From NCBI GenBank assembly GCA_034401135.1, contig JAWZSP010000007.1:2480001-2544000 (forward strand): a stretch of 64,000 nucleotides of DNA, written 5' to 3'. The DNA is from Volutella citrinella. Lineage: Eukaryota; Ascomycota; Sordariomycetes; Hypocreales; Nectriaceae. The notes below the pieces were generated by a model. The model saw only the letters and a list, made by a program, of their open reading frames with translations. It had not been told where the DNA came from and searched no databases. A program made the position numbers and the translations under genes. This document shows positions 12,565 through 23,869 of the stretch, piece after piece. The first letter of the stretch is position 1. Every line of letters starts with the position of its first letter.

Positions 12565-15012
12565 GCGAAGCGAGAAAGCCGAGAAGTGCTGATGACAGTT
12601 TCGTCTTGTAGTAGGATGTAGGACTGGAAATAGCGAAATCATGGGGCTTCGTCGTGGGCCTCGGGGGAACGATCCGAAGGGAGATATACTGTTGGGCACT
12701 CAATCGTTTGCAAAGTTCATTCACATGGCATGGGCATTGGTGTAGCGGCAGTCTTGTCCTTACGCAGTGACAGTTGTTCAATACAATACCTTACGTTAGT
12801 AGCAACAGTGCTGTGTACTTTTCGGCTGTTGGTCGAGTCGTCGTTGGACAAGGGACATGGTTTGAGCCGCCATCAAGCAGGCAACGGTGGGGCTGTTCAG
12901 GTCCGCGGAAGTAAGTAGTCAAGCAATAATCAAAACGCCAACGGCCCATTTCCAAAGGAGTGGGCCGCCAAGTCAGGACGCGATGGGAGAGGTAGCAATG
13001 TCGATTCATGTCTGTCGGAGGAGCTGGCAACGGGATGTTGCCGAAGTTGGATGGGGGGCCAAGGTACCTATTGACAGCAAGCTGGGCGTTGGGTGGTTCC
13101 ACCGGTTCGTGGGCAATGGATTGGCGGGCGGGCAGCGCAGCGCGTGTGTCGGGCAACGAAGGCGCGGCAGGTATTTTGGCACTAATTCTTCCTTGGTTCA
13201 AAATATTATTGTGGGAATGAAGCAAGCGCGGGACGAGACACGGCTTTTGGCACACGTAGCCAGAGTGTCACACAACCTTGGAGCGAGCGAGTGAGTGTCA
13301 AGTGGATGACGTCTGGAGTCTGGAGGCGCCTTCGCCACATGCGAGACAGCCCACGCAGGGAATGGGTCCCAATGCCGGATGAATGTGCTCAAGGGCCAGG
13401 GTCGCAGGCAGGCGCGGCGCTCTACCTGTCGCTCACGCACGGGGTGTGATACGGAGCAGTGATTGGATCGACGGACAGAAGCCGTCGAGAGGCAGAGGCT
13501 GGCGTGAACGGGTCGAGATTAGCGGGTGCTTATTCCGATGACATGGAGGAAGGCTGATGCGATAGGGCCTTAGCAGCGAGCCGCATGTTGCTGGCAGGCG
13601 CAGAGATCTGTGGCTAACAGAGGGGCCATCTGTAAAGCGCCCGAGTCGAGGCTGGGCTTCTGTGGTGGGGGGGACCTGGAGCCGGTGGAACGACCGCCGA
13701 GACGTGGGACGGCGGCCAAAAGCGCCGACGGCGGGGGGGAGGGGATTCGGCGTCGTCGTGTCCACCCGGTCCACCCAGAAGTAGCAGCAGTGCCAGCGAC
13801 GGCAGCGCATTCATCGCACAGTCAGCGTAGGTCCCGCCCCAGTCACTGATCAGTGCGGCCCACGACATTGATACATTCGTTGTCATGGGATTGAGTACTA
13901 CTGCGCAGGATTACTGCTAGCAGGCCATGTCCAGCACCCGAAACGGCGCAACTGCCGCACGTTGGAGCACGGCTTCAAGAGCTTGCTTGTATGTAGGCGT
14001 TCGGAATAGGACCCGGAGACTCGGCCAGAGTCGAGTAAAGCAAAGCGCACCCCGCTCCTGGCCCGTCCGTCCTAGTTGCGTCGACCTGGTGCTTGAGAAG
14101 TTGGGATTCGGCACGCTGGAGCTTGACGAAAGCTCGCTGGCGTCCGAGTTTTCCCCCCTGGTCCCCGGGTCCCCAGGTCTGCGTTTGCGACCACCGCTAC
14201 CACTAGGAAACTACTATTATAGCACTACTCCTGCCTCAAAGGCGCCGGTCTGGGTTGTTCGGAGGGCCGAGGCGGCGTCGCAAAACCACCTGGGTCTCTC
14301 TTCTCATCTCGTACCTCATACATACATACCTGACCTGGCCTCGCCGGACACGTACCTCGTTTCCTCAACCCTGTGTCTCCGCGGTCTGCATTGAAGCCCT
14401 TTACCAGTTGTTGCGCCCGCGTCTGTGTGTTGTTGCTCGGAGCCTGTCGCGGCGAGCCCTTTTTTATTTCGCCGCCCGGTCATCTTTTTTATCGATACCG
14501 CCGCCGCCGCACCGCACCGCACCTGCTCCGCGTGTCACCGCCAACCGACGACCGACCTGCCCCTCGCTGCTGCCCATCGCGAAGGAAGCGAGGAGGCCCC
14601 CTTCCTCCGGCCAAGGCTTCGGTCTCCCAAGAGCGTCACCGAGACTCTCTCATCCTTCGCCCGGCGTATATTGCGCTCTGCCTACCTTAGTTGTTGGCCG
14701 CTAATTTGTGAGTGAAAGCTGCCTCAGTCCTATGATGATCATCCAAGATTCCCTCCCAACAACACCCCTGGTTCCCCATTCCTTGTCCACACAGAACCCT
14801 GGTATGGCTCGCAGTTCGCGCGCGGTGGTGCGCAGCATGGCAGCGGCCGTGTAGTTGCGCTATGGATGCGCGCGCGTGCGCCTCTCCCCCATTCTCGGCA
14901 CTCGTGAGCGGCGGTGGCGAGCAAGCAAAATCCCCTTTGCAATGACTGGCTGTCACCGTCACGGGCATCGCCTTGGCCGGTGCTCGAAGTGGCTGGTGTG
15001 CCGGTGCACCCC

Positions 15013-15018
15013 CACGTG
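15013..15018. promoter_or_regulatory. CACGTG, candidate NUC-1/PHO4 site
   Basis: Palindromic CACGTG about 1.1 kb upstream of the PHO81 start. The bHLH factor of the phosphate pathway (Pho4 in yeast, NUC-1 in Neurospora) binds this core, and yeast PHO81 is itself phosphate-regulated. A single copy at this distance is only suggestive. Confidence 0.3.
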
Positions 15019-15315
15019 TACTCGTTGGTTCCTGTGTCGTTGTCGGGTGACGGCCGTGAACCCTGCGCGAGAGGGTCATCGTGTCACTCTTACATGAAGA
15101 GGGGCCGTTGCGGGAGAGTACGTGCGCGCTTGCAAGCTTGGGCGCAGAGTGAGTAAGAGACATACACTCGGAGGAGGAGAGTGAGAGAGGCTGAACGCGG
15201 GGAACAGACAGCCCAACGACGGCTGCCAGCGGGATGCCCTGGACGAGGCATCTGGGATTGAGTGACTCCAAGATCACAGCTGAGGTGCATCGTCGGCCCT
15301 GTCTGCTGCCCTGTT

Positions 15316-15347
15316 GCTGCCACTGCCACTGCCACTGCCGCTGCCAC
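15316..15347 (+). repeat. CTGCCA/CTGCCG short tandem repeat
   Basis: Hexamer-like CTGCCA or CTGCCG units repeated in a CT-rich region upstream of PHO81. Non-coding by position. Confidence 0.6.
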
Positions 15348-16114
15348 CTGCCTGCCTTACCTATACCCTCGCCGACATTGCCTTGCCTTACCTTGCTGCT
15401 ACTGCCGCTGCTACTCCCTACTTCCTGTTGTTTGTCCGCTTCCATCTTTTCATCTGCTTGTTGCTGGCTGCTTGCCCATGGTTGGCACCTCGTCTCAAAC
15501 CCATCCAGCCTCTCATCTCGTTCATGGCCTCCCGCTACACTGCTCTACACACAAACACACACGCCCACTGCACCGCTCGGCACTGCACGCAAAGGCACCT
15601 CAGCTCCGCGGCACCCAGCGCAAGCTCTCCACCTCACTCTCCACCTCACAGCGCGGCCTAGCGAAGCAAAGCAAAGGAAAGGCACCGCACACGCCTGGAG
15701 ATTCATCCCGTACCCTCTTGTCACCCCTCTCGCACCTGCTTTGGTTGACCGAGGCCTAATTGCCTCTTTTTAATGCCTGGCCTGAGCTGACCCTGACCTA
15801 TCCTGCATCCAGCAATCCTCAGAGACGGCCTTCCCGTGATTTGTGGCAGAGTCTTAGCACTGCACAGCAACGACATTGGACAGTGCTTGACGGCTCTTCA
15901 TAGCCTTTGCCCCGATCATCACCGTTATACTCGCCAAAAAGCCCAGAGTCGTGACCAGACCACGGATAGGCAACTCGCATAACACCAGCCACAGCCGCCT
16001 CCTCACTTGGCCGTGTAGTAATAATTCACTTCGCTTAACCTCATTCTCACTCCTTCGTCCTTCTCTCTGCTTCCCTGGAATCCTAGGGCTGCTTGAGAGC
16101 GCCCACGCCGCAAC

Positions 16115-19100
16115 ATGTAAGCATTTCTTTTTGCACAAATGTAGTCACCATGGCTTGCTTGGGCTCACATACCGCCCCAGGAAGTTCGGCAAGCAGATCC
16201 AGAAGCGGCAGCTTGAGGTCCCCGAATATGCTGCCAGCTTTGTCAACTACAAGGCTCTGAAGAAGGCAAGTCTCGTCCCTTGGTCGATCCTCTCCCACGC
16301 CTCTGGTGCGAATTGTTGGAAATTCTGCTGTCCACGACTCCACTTTGGCATCACCCACACTCTACCACTGCCTGGCTACATCCCGTGTCCTGCGCTCCTT
16401 GCCCATGCCTCTTGTCCAAGACTTTGATGGCGCGGGCTGTGGACGGAATACCCCCCGACTTGTGGTCTCTCTGCCGCTCCGGGCTGCAGATCCCGGCCAC
16501 TCAGCCCGCGAGACCAGGGGTGTTTGGCCCAAAAGCAAACTCCTTCTCCATTCGTTCTACTCCACGCGGGCACGTTTTGACGCCTCCGTCTGCGCGAGCT
16601 ACCCCCCAAGTTCCAAGATCCCGCGTTGGTGTGCCACCACTAACATAATGCCATGTAGCTCATCAAGAAGCTCTCTGCTACACCGACGCTCGCGTCCCAA
16701 AATGACACCCTCCGCTCGGCCACCCCCGTCGACTCTCAGGCCGCTCTGCAGGCCAACAAGGCCACTTTCTTCTTCCAACTGGTACAGTGCCTCCCTGCCG
16801 CACCTCCACAATGAATATTCCGGCAGCATTGCTCACCGCAGAACAGGAACGGGAGCTTGACAAGGTCAATGCCTTCTACCTGCAGAAGGAGGCTGAGGTA
16901 CGTTGGGCACACACGAGCAGAACGCGCCCCTGTCGGTGCAATACACCAACCCGCGACCTGTCTCTGACGTTTCACAGCTCAAAATACGACTGAAGACGCT
17001 TCTCGACAAGAAAAAGGTGTTACAATCTCGCCAGGGTGTCTCCCGACGTTCAGCCAAGTTCACCACCCTCGAGGAAGGATTCCAGCAATTCGCCACCGAC
17101 CTGAATAAGCTCCAACAATTCGTCGAAATCAACGGCACCGCATTCTCCAAGATTCTGAAGAAGTGGGACAAGACATCCAAATCAAAGACGAAAGAGCTCT
17201 ACCTCTCCCGTGCCGTCGAGGTGCAGCCGTTTTTCAACGCCACAGTCATAAGCGAACTTTCAGATCAAGCGACCACCAGTCTGCAGGAGCTTGGCGCCTG
17301 GTCAGATGGCATCCAAGTCAACTTCCAGACCTCTGGCCATGCAGTGACGTCTCAACACTTTGTCGGGACAGATGAGGGGGATGCCGACACTCTCTTGTTG
17401 GATACCGTAATCCACGGGACCCTAGATTCTCTGCGAGATCTTCTCACGAGGATGCGATCAGCGAACCAGTCGGCTGAGGGGGACAGCTCCTTGATGGAGC
17501 GGATAACGAGGACATTCTTGGCGGCCATTTCAGAAGCACCACAGGAGTCATTGCAGGTTCTGCTCGACACAGGCCTGGTTGATTTGCAATCCTATGACGA
17601 TATCAATGAACGAAACTGTCTGCACCAAGCCGCAATTTACGGCAAGCAGTATGTTCTGGAATGGGGATTGGGCGCCAACGTGGCCGTGGACCGAACCGAC
17701 GTGTATGGCCGGGTGCCTCTCCACTATGCCAGTTTGCACGGCCGACTTCCCATGCTCGAAGTATTGCTGGATGGTGAGTATGCCTGAATATTCCGGCGAG
17801 GTCGGCGCTGACAGAGGACAGCTAACTCCGAGACGATTAACCTTACCGACCACGACAACTTCACCCCCCTAATCCACTCCATCATTCATTGCCATCTCGA
17901 CTGCATTGAGCGTCTCCTAGCCAGATCCGCGCGAATTGACCCTGTATCCGATGCCGACCACGTTCCCCTAAACCTTGCCTGCGAGCACGGTTCTGTCCCT
18001 GTTGTCGAGATGCTGCTCAGGCACGGGGCCAACATCCTACCCGACGCAGAAGGATTGTACCCGCAGCACCTGGTAGCAAGATCTGGGCAGACTTCCGAGC
18101 TCTTGCTGCTCCTGAAACAATACGGTGCCGATCTTGACCAGGTCGACAAGCTCTACGGATGGACGCCACTGGTGCATTCTGCGAGCGAAGGAAACGTCGA
18201 CTGTCTCCAGGCGTTGCTCAAGGTTGGGGCGAACCCGAATATTGTCGATGAGAAGAGCCTTCCGGCTATGTACTATGCTGCCTGGGAGGGTCATTTGGCC
18301 TGCATGAAGCTTCTGACGCCCTTCAATACCCGGCCACGCGCGAGCCCCTTTATGCTCCAGCCTTCGCTGGGCCCCATGGACACCAGCAGCGGCCCTCTTC
18401 CCATGTCACTCGACCCCGATGCGATCCCCGAGCTGGAGCTCCCCCCTCCCATCATCCCGCTCCGACGCTACGGACACAATTTCCTTGACACCAAGACTGT
18501 TGTGCAAATCAACTTTGGCGAGTCGGAGGAACAGCCCCTTATTTTCTTCCAGGACGGCAAATACCCAGCCGCGCGCCTTACCATCTCGTCCAAGGTCTCG
18601 GATCTTATCCCCAAGAATATCATTCTGCCTTTCCAGGAAGACACCCGGCTTGTTTCGTTCCAAGTTGACAACCTGGACACATTCAGCTTGGATCTTGATG
18701 TCTTCCCCACGTATGGTGCCAAGGTTATCGCGAAGACGGTGATCCTCCCCAACACCTTCAAATCCACCCAGGGCAGTACTTGTTGCCTGCCGCTGTTCGA
18801 CCCGCGTCTCCGAGCCATTGGCCAGATCAGCTTCCAGGTCCAGGTCATCAAGCCGTTCCGCGGCCAACCCCTGGAGATTACCGACTTTGAGACGTACTGG
18901 AAAGCGACCAGCCAGTTCAACCAGCCGACGAGCGCCGTGGTAACGGGATCCAGTTTGTCGGGCGACTATGTCAGGCTCTTTGTGCAGTACACCAACGACG
19001 GCGTTCCGGTACTGTGGCCGCGATGGACCATCTCCGCTGGAGGTCTGGACATTCCTGTCGGCCGGCTGTCCAAGGAGCAGTTCACTACGATGACGGCCCG

Positions 19101-19850
19101 CAGCAACAGCCGGGCTGACCTGGGCAACCTGAAGACGATGACATCCGAAAACATGGCGGAGATCTACCACATTCTTGCGACGGCTGGCATCACGCTCGAG
19201 GAAGCGCTCTCGCTCCTCCACCCTGGCATGCACGTCAACGTCCAAGTCTTGTATCCCACACCTGAGGAGGAGAAGGCATACTCGCTTGGGCCAGCTGTGG
19301 ATGTCAACATGTTTGTCGACGCAATCCTCAGCATCGTCTTCGACCACGCCCGGGCGCAGCGTGCACAGTCACCAGACTTGGTGCGCTCCATTGTGTTCAG
19401 CAGCTACAACCCGCGCCTGTGCACTGCGTTGAACTGGAAGCAACCTAACTTCCCGGTCTTTCTGTGTAACGACCTGGGCCGGGAGGAATCAAGCGGTGGG
19501 TTGGCCTCGGCTTTGAGCAGCGGCCGGCGCAGCGCCTCCATCAAGGAGGTTGTTCGGATCGCACAGAGCAACAACTTTATGGGTCTGATTTGCTACTCTC
19601 GACTCTTGGTAAGCCTACGTGCCCCTTCATTCGCCGCAATGGGCCCCCTTGTACTGACTTGTTGTAGGATATGGTGCCGGCGTTGGTGGATGCCATCAAG
19701 TCGCACGGACTAGCGTTGGTCATGGACAAGTCGTCCGACTCACCGGATGCCAGTCCCATGACGGACCCTTTCCCGCGGCCGCCCAAGGGCGTCGATGGTG
19801 TTTTGAAAAGCCATGGGATTTTGCGTTTTAACGACTCAATAGACATGTAG
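16115..19850 (+). CDS. PHO81: SPX-ankyrin-GDPD phosphate sensor, NUC-2/PHO81
   Basis: Seven exons encode 1008 aa: 16115-16116, 16181-16265, 16659-16781, 16847-16897, 16978-17773, 17822-19608, 19668-19850. An N-terminal SPX domain (MKFGKQIQKRQLEVPEY to about residue 190, with a basic KILKKWDKTSKSKTKE helix) should bind inositol pyrophosphates. Ankyrin repeats follow at about 300-520 (for example DVYGRVPLHYASLHGRLPML). A C-terminal region related to glycerophosphodiester phosphodiesterases spans about 690-990. This is the architecture of yeast Pho81 and Neurospora NUC-2, which inhibit the PHO85/PHO80 cyclin-CDK under phosphate limitation. Two oddities: the start codon is split AT|G by the first intron (16117-16180), and the second intron (16266-16658, 393 bp) begins with GC (AAGAAG|GCAAGT). 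The fourth exon begins at GAACGG, giving FFFQLERELDKV as expected for SPX. Convergent with the next gene. Confidence 0.9.
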
Positions 19851-20071
19851 AGAAGGCTATCATGAGCCAGGAGTGCTGCGACAAAACGACTGCACGAGCT
19901 CCCTGTGAATAGACAAGACGTAAAAGAAAAGAAGAGCTGAAGACGAGATTAGAAATGTCGCATTAGTAAAGATACCCGCGTGCATGGGAATTGCATTTGA
20001 GATGGTTGTTTATGGCATTCATGTTCTTTCTACAAATATTCGCATGCTACGTTGCAAATGCACCGGATATT

Positions 20072-20859
20072 TCAGGCGCCCTTGAAGTCATACTTGAGAG
20101 ACTCGAGTTCTTTCTCTGGGTCGACGCTGCCCATGAGCACTTTGGCTAGCAAAGTGACTGAGTACACCAGCAGGGGCAGAAATCCCATGCCGGACCACAC
20201 CGTGGCCTTTCCACTGCGATCGATGACCCAGGCCATCAGGATGAGTAGAGCACCGAGGCCCAGATTGAGATAGGGAAGATACGTCTCCAGCGGCGACCTC
20301 CGCTCGACGTAGGTGAATGAGGAGCGTCGCCTCCGGGAGGTAGTCGGTGGGATGGTGTGATAGGAGCTGCCATCGACCACATCGTCGTCATCGTCGTCGC
20401 CGGCGGCCTCTGAAGGCGGGCGCGTCGGCCGCGGGGTCTTGGGCTTGGCCCAGGCGTCCAGCCAGGGGAAGCCAGAGGAGGCGGGAGGCTGGCGGTACAG
20501 GAGAAAGGCTGTGGAGAATAGTGAGGTGAGGGCGAGGAGGGAGAAGAGCATCGTGTATGTCTGGAGGAGCGAGGGGACGTAGGGGACGGCGGCCAGGAGG
20601 GGCAGTGCGAGGAGCATCCGCTGGAAGGACTGGTTGTGGGACGTGTTTTGGGCGACGAGGTGGGCAATGTACTCCTGCTGCTCTGGACGGGCGTGTCAGT
20701 TGCAGGCGTGCGGAAGAGGAGAGGGGGCCAGGTAAGGCCGGTTTCTGGATGCTCACCTTGCTCGTCCATGGCCTCGGGCTGCGAGTCGGCCGAGTCTTCG
20801 TCGCCGGGGTAGTGAAAGGTGCGACGCAGCCGCGCCGTGGTGCCTTTCCCCAGGTTCAT
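20072..20859 (-). CDS. unknown four-span membrane protein
   Basis: Two exons (20859-20757, 20682-20072) encode about 237 aa. I do not recognise a named family. The N-terminus is polar and acidic. A conserved-looking QQEYIAHLVAQNTSHNQSFQ stretch leads into two hydrophobic segments (about 57-75 and 79-98). A hydrophilic loop follows, with PWLDAWAKP, a run of six Asp and a basic RRRRSS motif. Two more hydrophobic segments (about 173-190 and 198-217) precede a short charged tail. The layout suggests a small four-transmembrane protein of an internal membrane with a long loop. The start could lie further upstream (ATG 21078 is in frame), but ATG 20859 fits better with the divergent COA1 start at 21241. 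Confidence 0.65.
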
Positions 20860-21240
20860 GATGGGCGTGAGATTTTCGGGGAGGACAGGTTGACGGGATT
20901 CGGGCGACGGCGATGCAAGTTGGAGCGGCGCGTCGAGATTTGCCTGACAGCGGCAAGCGTCGTCGTTTATATTGGTGTTGTCGTCACATGTAGAGGCGCA
21001 AGAGGCGCAAGCTTCCAGGCTACCAGCTGCCTGGGCGGCCCTATGACGCCACAGTAGCTGAAGGTCCGTGCGCCACATGAGCCGGAAAGTCCAGGGTAGG
21101 CCAACCGACGACGGACCCTGGCAGAATTTCCGACGCAGAGCCGCAACTCAGGCCTCTCACGACCTCTCACCTGATCGCTGATCGAACAAACGTCGAGACC
21201 GCAGCCGCCGCCGCCCGTCGTCAACGAGCACACAGCCGCC
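20860..21240. other. divergent promoter, membrane protein / COA1
   Basis: 381 bp between divergent starts, GC-rich, no further gene seen. Confidence 0.6.
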
Positions 21241-22026
21241 ATGTCTCAGCCCGCGATGCTGCCCCGAATCCTGCGGCGCAGACTCGCTGCCGCCTTCAAG
21301 GCCCGCCAATCGCCCGTCCGCGTTCAGCGCCGCTGGTTGACGCCCGCACCCAAGCCTGGGGATGGGCCCATGATGTCGAGGCGGGCCGACCGAGAATTGC
21401 CTGGTAGCTACGCCCTCCTCCCCTTTCGATCCGGAGCCTCAAGCGACAGAGCTGTGGATTCCAGTCATGGTTGTGTGAATTGAGCAATTCAATTGGCTGA
21501 CTTTCCCGTCCTTTTGCACACAGACATGAGCGAGGTCAGCTTCAAGTGGTCCCGCACGCTGCCCATCTTCGCCGCCATCGTCGCCACCTGCTCCGTCGCC
21601 ATCTTCAACTACCAAAAGATGTCGTCGCCCGTCGTCTCGTCGACCCTGTACGCCCTGCGCACCTCCCCCGAGGCCCGCGACCTCCTGGGCGACGAGATCT
21701 ACTTCAAGCACCAGATCCCGTGGATCCACGGCGAGATGAACCAGATGGGCGGCCGGATTGACATCTGGTTCTCCGTCCGCGGCTCCAAGGGCGTCGGCAC
21801 CATGCGCTTCGCCAGCAACCGCCCCACGCCCAAGAGCTTCTTCCACACCACCCAGTGGACCCTGACCATGGACGACGGCGCCAGTATCGACCTGCTCGAC
21901 GCCGGCGACCCGTTCAAGGGCCTCTTGGGCGGCGCGGCGGACGAGCTGGACGAGCCGGTGCCTATGCCCTTGGCCGATGATGCCTCCACGAGGGGATTCC
22001 GACAGCAGGTCAGCCACGGCAAATAA
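21241..22026 (+). CDS. COA1: cytochrome c oxidase assembly factor 1
   Basis: Two exons (21241-21403, 21524-22026) encode 221 aa. The first 50 residues are Arg-rich with no acidic residues until the end (LPRILRRRLAAAF, QRRW), a good mitochondrial targeting sequence. One transmembrane helix (about 66-82, LPIFAAIVATCSVAIFNYQK) is followed by the Coa1 domain. That domain carries the SSPVVSSTLYALRTSPEARD motif and the G-x-I-D-I-W-F-S-V-R-G-S-K-G strand characteristic of the family. Coa1 acts at the inner membrane in early COX1 maturation together with Shy1 and Mss51 in yeast. The 3' half is very rich in C-ending codons. It is convergent with the mitochondrial ribosomal uL3m gene, so two mitochondrial genes face each other. 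Confidence 0.88.
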
Positions 22027-22350
22027 GGGAAACAAGTGACACGGGTATCGGACTGTGTAAAAAAACCAAGGTCCGGCGAGATGGGCCTGTGGCGGCAGCA
22101 TTGAGGGCCGGGGAAGGCCATCATCCTGCGGGTACATAACAAAGGTGCATGGCGCAGCGGTGGTGAAGAAACAAAAAGTCATGATTGTTTGGTACTCCGG
22201 TGGTAGTCGAATCTGTACAGTAGTAGATGGTGTGTGTGTATAATACAAAGCCCGCTATGATCTCCTCCTTAGCCGTACAAGTCTCCCCTCGTTCTCCCTT
22301 TTTGACTTTTAATTCCTCCCTTCAACCGTCCATCTCTGCATAGTGTACAA
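22027..22350. other. convergent 3' region COA1 / uL3m
   Basis: 324 bp between two stop codons. Probably both 3' UTRs; a TG-rich ATGGTGTGTGTGTATAAT stretch occurs near 22227. No gene. Confidence 0.6.
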
Positions 22351-23388
22351 TTAGTTCTTGACCAGCTGCGCCGACTGTCGCCGGTCCTTGAGCTCCATGT
22401 GCTTCTCGCGCGCCGCCTGCAGCTTCTCCTCGGCGTCGGGGTGCCTCTCGTGGAGCTCCTTGAGGGCCTTCTCGCGGTAGGGCAGGGCCGGGGCCTTGCG
22501 CTTCTTGGCGTCCTGCAGGCGGACGACGCGACCCTTGGGGCCGGCGACGGGTCCGCTGACCAGCACGATGCCCAGCTCGTTGTCGATGGACATGACCTGG
22601 AGGTTCTGGACAGTGACAAACTCGTTGCCCATACGGCCAGGCATCTTCTTGCCGGGCATGACTCGGCTACCGCTTCCCTGGGAAGGACCGGTGGTACCCA
22701 TGGTACGGTGGTTCTTGGAGTTACCGTGGGACGCCTCCTGACCGGCGAATCCGTGGCGCTTCATGCCACCAGCGAAGCCCATGCCGCGGGAGCGCGAGCG
22801 GACGTCGACGTACTGGCCCTTTTGGAACCAGTCGGGCTGCAGCTGGACGCCGACGGGCAGCAGGCCGGCCTCGTTGAGAACCTTGAACTCGGCGAGCTCG
22901 GCCTTGGGGGGGATGCCCTTGGCCTCGTAGTAGCCCAGCATGGGGCTCGAGACGTTGCGGCCATGGCGCGAGCCGCAGCCGACCTGGACGGCCCAGTAGC
23001 CGTGCTTCTCGCGCGTCTTGGTGGCGATGACCTGGACCTGGTCGAGCTGCAGGACGGTGCAGGGCACGCGGGTCTTGCCGACGAAGACGCTCGTCATGCC
23101 CTTCTTGGTGGCCAGCACGCCGGTGCGCAGGGGCGTCGTGTTCTCGCGGCGCTTGAGGGCGGCGGCCGGGCCGGTGGTGAGGTTAGGGAGGCCGGCCGAG
23201 GGCTGGTTGAAGCGGCCGTGCTTGCTCCGGGGCGGCGCCGTGGACCAGCCGTACTTGACGCCGCGGGTCTGCTGGAGCTGCTGCACCTGGAGCGTCGTCG
23301 TCCTCGAGACGGGGAGCGGGAGCGGGAGGGCGAGGCCAGCGGCGCAGGGGCGCGGCATGGCCAGCCGGATGGCGAGACGGGGCGGCAT
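22351..23388 (-). CDS. MRPL9: mitochondrial 54S ribosomal protein uL3m
   Basis: Single exon, 345 aa, complete. The N-terminal 45 residues are basic and Leu/Pro-rich, ending in TRGVKYGW, a likely cleaved presequence. The body carries the ribosomal L3 signature: F-x-K-G-Q-Y-V-D-V-R followed by RGMGFAGGMKRHGFAG, then SHGNSKNHR and GPSQGSGSRVMPGKKMPGRMG. The last motif is the loop that reaches towards the peptidyl-transferase centre in L3 proteins. The length and presequence favour the mitochondrial (Mrpl9) over the cytosolic L3, which would be about 390 aa and lacks a presequence. The opposite strand is open for about 400 codons, a codon-bias shadow and not a gene. Confidence 0.93.
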   Translation of the reverse strand: MPPRLAIRLAMPRPCAAGLALPLPLPVSRTTTLQVQQLQQTRGVKYGWSTAPPRSKHGRFNQPSAGLPNLTTGPAAALKRRENTTPLRTGVLATKKGMTSVFVGKTRVPCTVLQLDQVQVIATKTREKHGYWAVQVGCGSRHGRNVSSPMLGYYEAKGIPPKAELAEFKVLNEAGLLPVGVQLQPDWFQKGQYVDVRSRSRGMGFAGGMKRHGFAGQEASHGNSKNHRTMGTTGPSQGSGSRVMPGKKMPGRMGNEFVTVQNLQVMSIDNELGIVLVSGPVAGPKGRVVRLQDAKKRKAPALPYREKALKELHERHPDAEEKLQAAREKHMELKDRRQSAQLVKN

Positions 23389-23869
23389 CGTGAAGAGGGC
23401 GACGGCCGGCGAAGGCGGGAGGGGGAGGCGGAGGAATTGGAGGGTGTGCGATACCGCAGGAGTCGAGTTGGTGATGTGAGCCGAGTGCTATCAGCCGTGG
23501 TGGTGAAATTCGTGAACCGGACCCACATGGGAACCACTTGGCCAATGGGGCCCCTCCAGAAGCCTGCGAGCCATTGGCCAATCTGGGCTCGCTGAGGTCC
23601 AGGTACCCACGCAACAGCGCCTACTCCACCAGCAAGCAGTCACCACCAGCTTGGCATGTCGGGAGGAGTTTCAGCGTGGCTAATGAGACAGCTGTTTATG
23701 GTGGCCAACAGCAATCTATCGTGGGCATGGCGAATGGCATGCAAGTTTCACTGGAACGAGCCAACGGTATGAGGGCATTCATGTCAGATTCAGCAGATGA
23801 GCCTCGAGGGCGAAGGATGAGCTTGCTCAAATTACGGCAGTCGTCTTTATTCTGTCGAGTGCTCAAGCC
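23389..23869. other. intergenic, promoter of uL3m and 3' region of PITH gene
   Basis: About 480 bp between tandem minus-strand genes. CCAAT/ATTGG words occur near 23541 and 23573, consistent with the uL3m promoter. No gene seen. Confidence 0.5.

Larger units (their letters stand above)
12565..16114. other. 3.5 kb non-coding stretch before PHO81
   Basis: No coding gene is supportable. Strong C+T bias on the plus strand between about 14250 and 15780 suggests promoter and leader sequence for the downstream PHO81 gene. A CTGCCA/CTGCCG repeat lies at 15316-15347 and a CACGTG at 15013-15018. The longest open frames here are repetitive Gln/Trp/Ser or Arg/Pro artefacts of this bias. A non-coding transcript is possible but not shown by sequence. 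Confidence 0.5.

Noticed and set aside
14687..15445. 252-codon minus-strand frame with Gln/Trp repeats
   Set aside because: Translation of the CTGCCA repeat and CT-rich leader; no homology-like segments.
18406..19347. 313-codon open frame antisense to PHO81
   Set aside because: Shadow of a strongly biased coding strand; the plus-strand protein is clearly recognisable.
22399..23595. 398-codon open frame on the plus strand
   Set aside because: Exactly antisense to the mitochondrial uL3m gene; composition (Gly/Ala/Asp/Leu) is that of a GC-rich codon shadow, with no family features.
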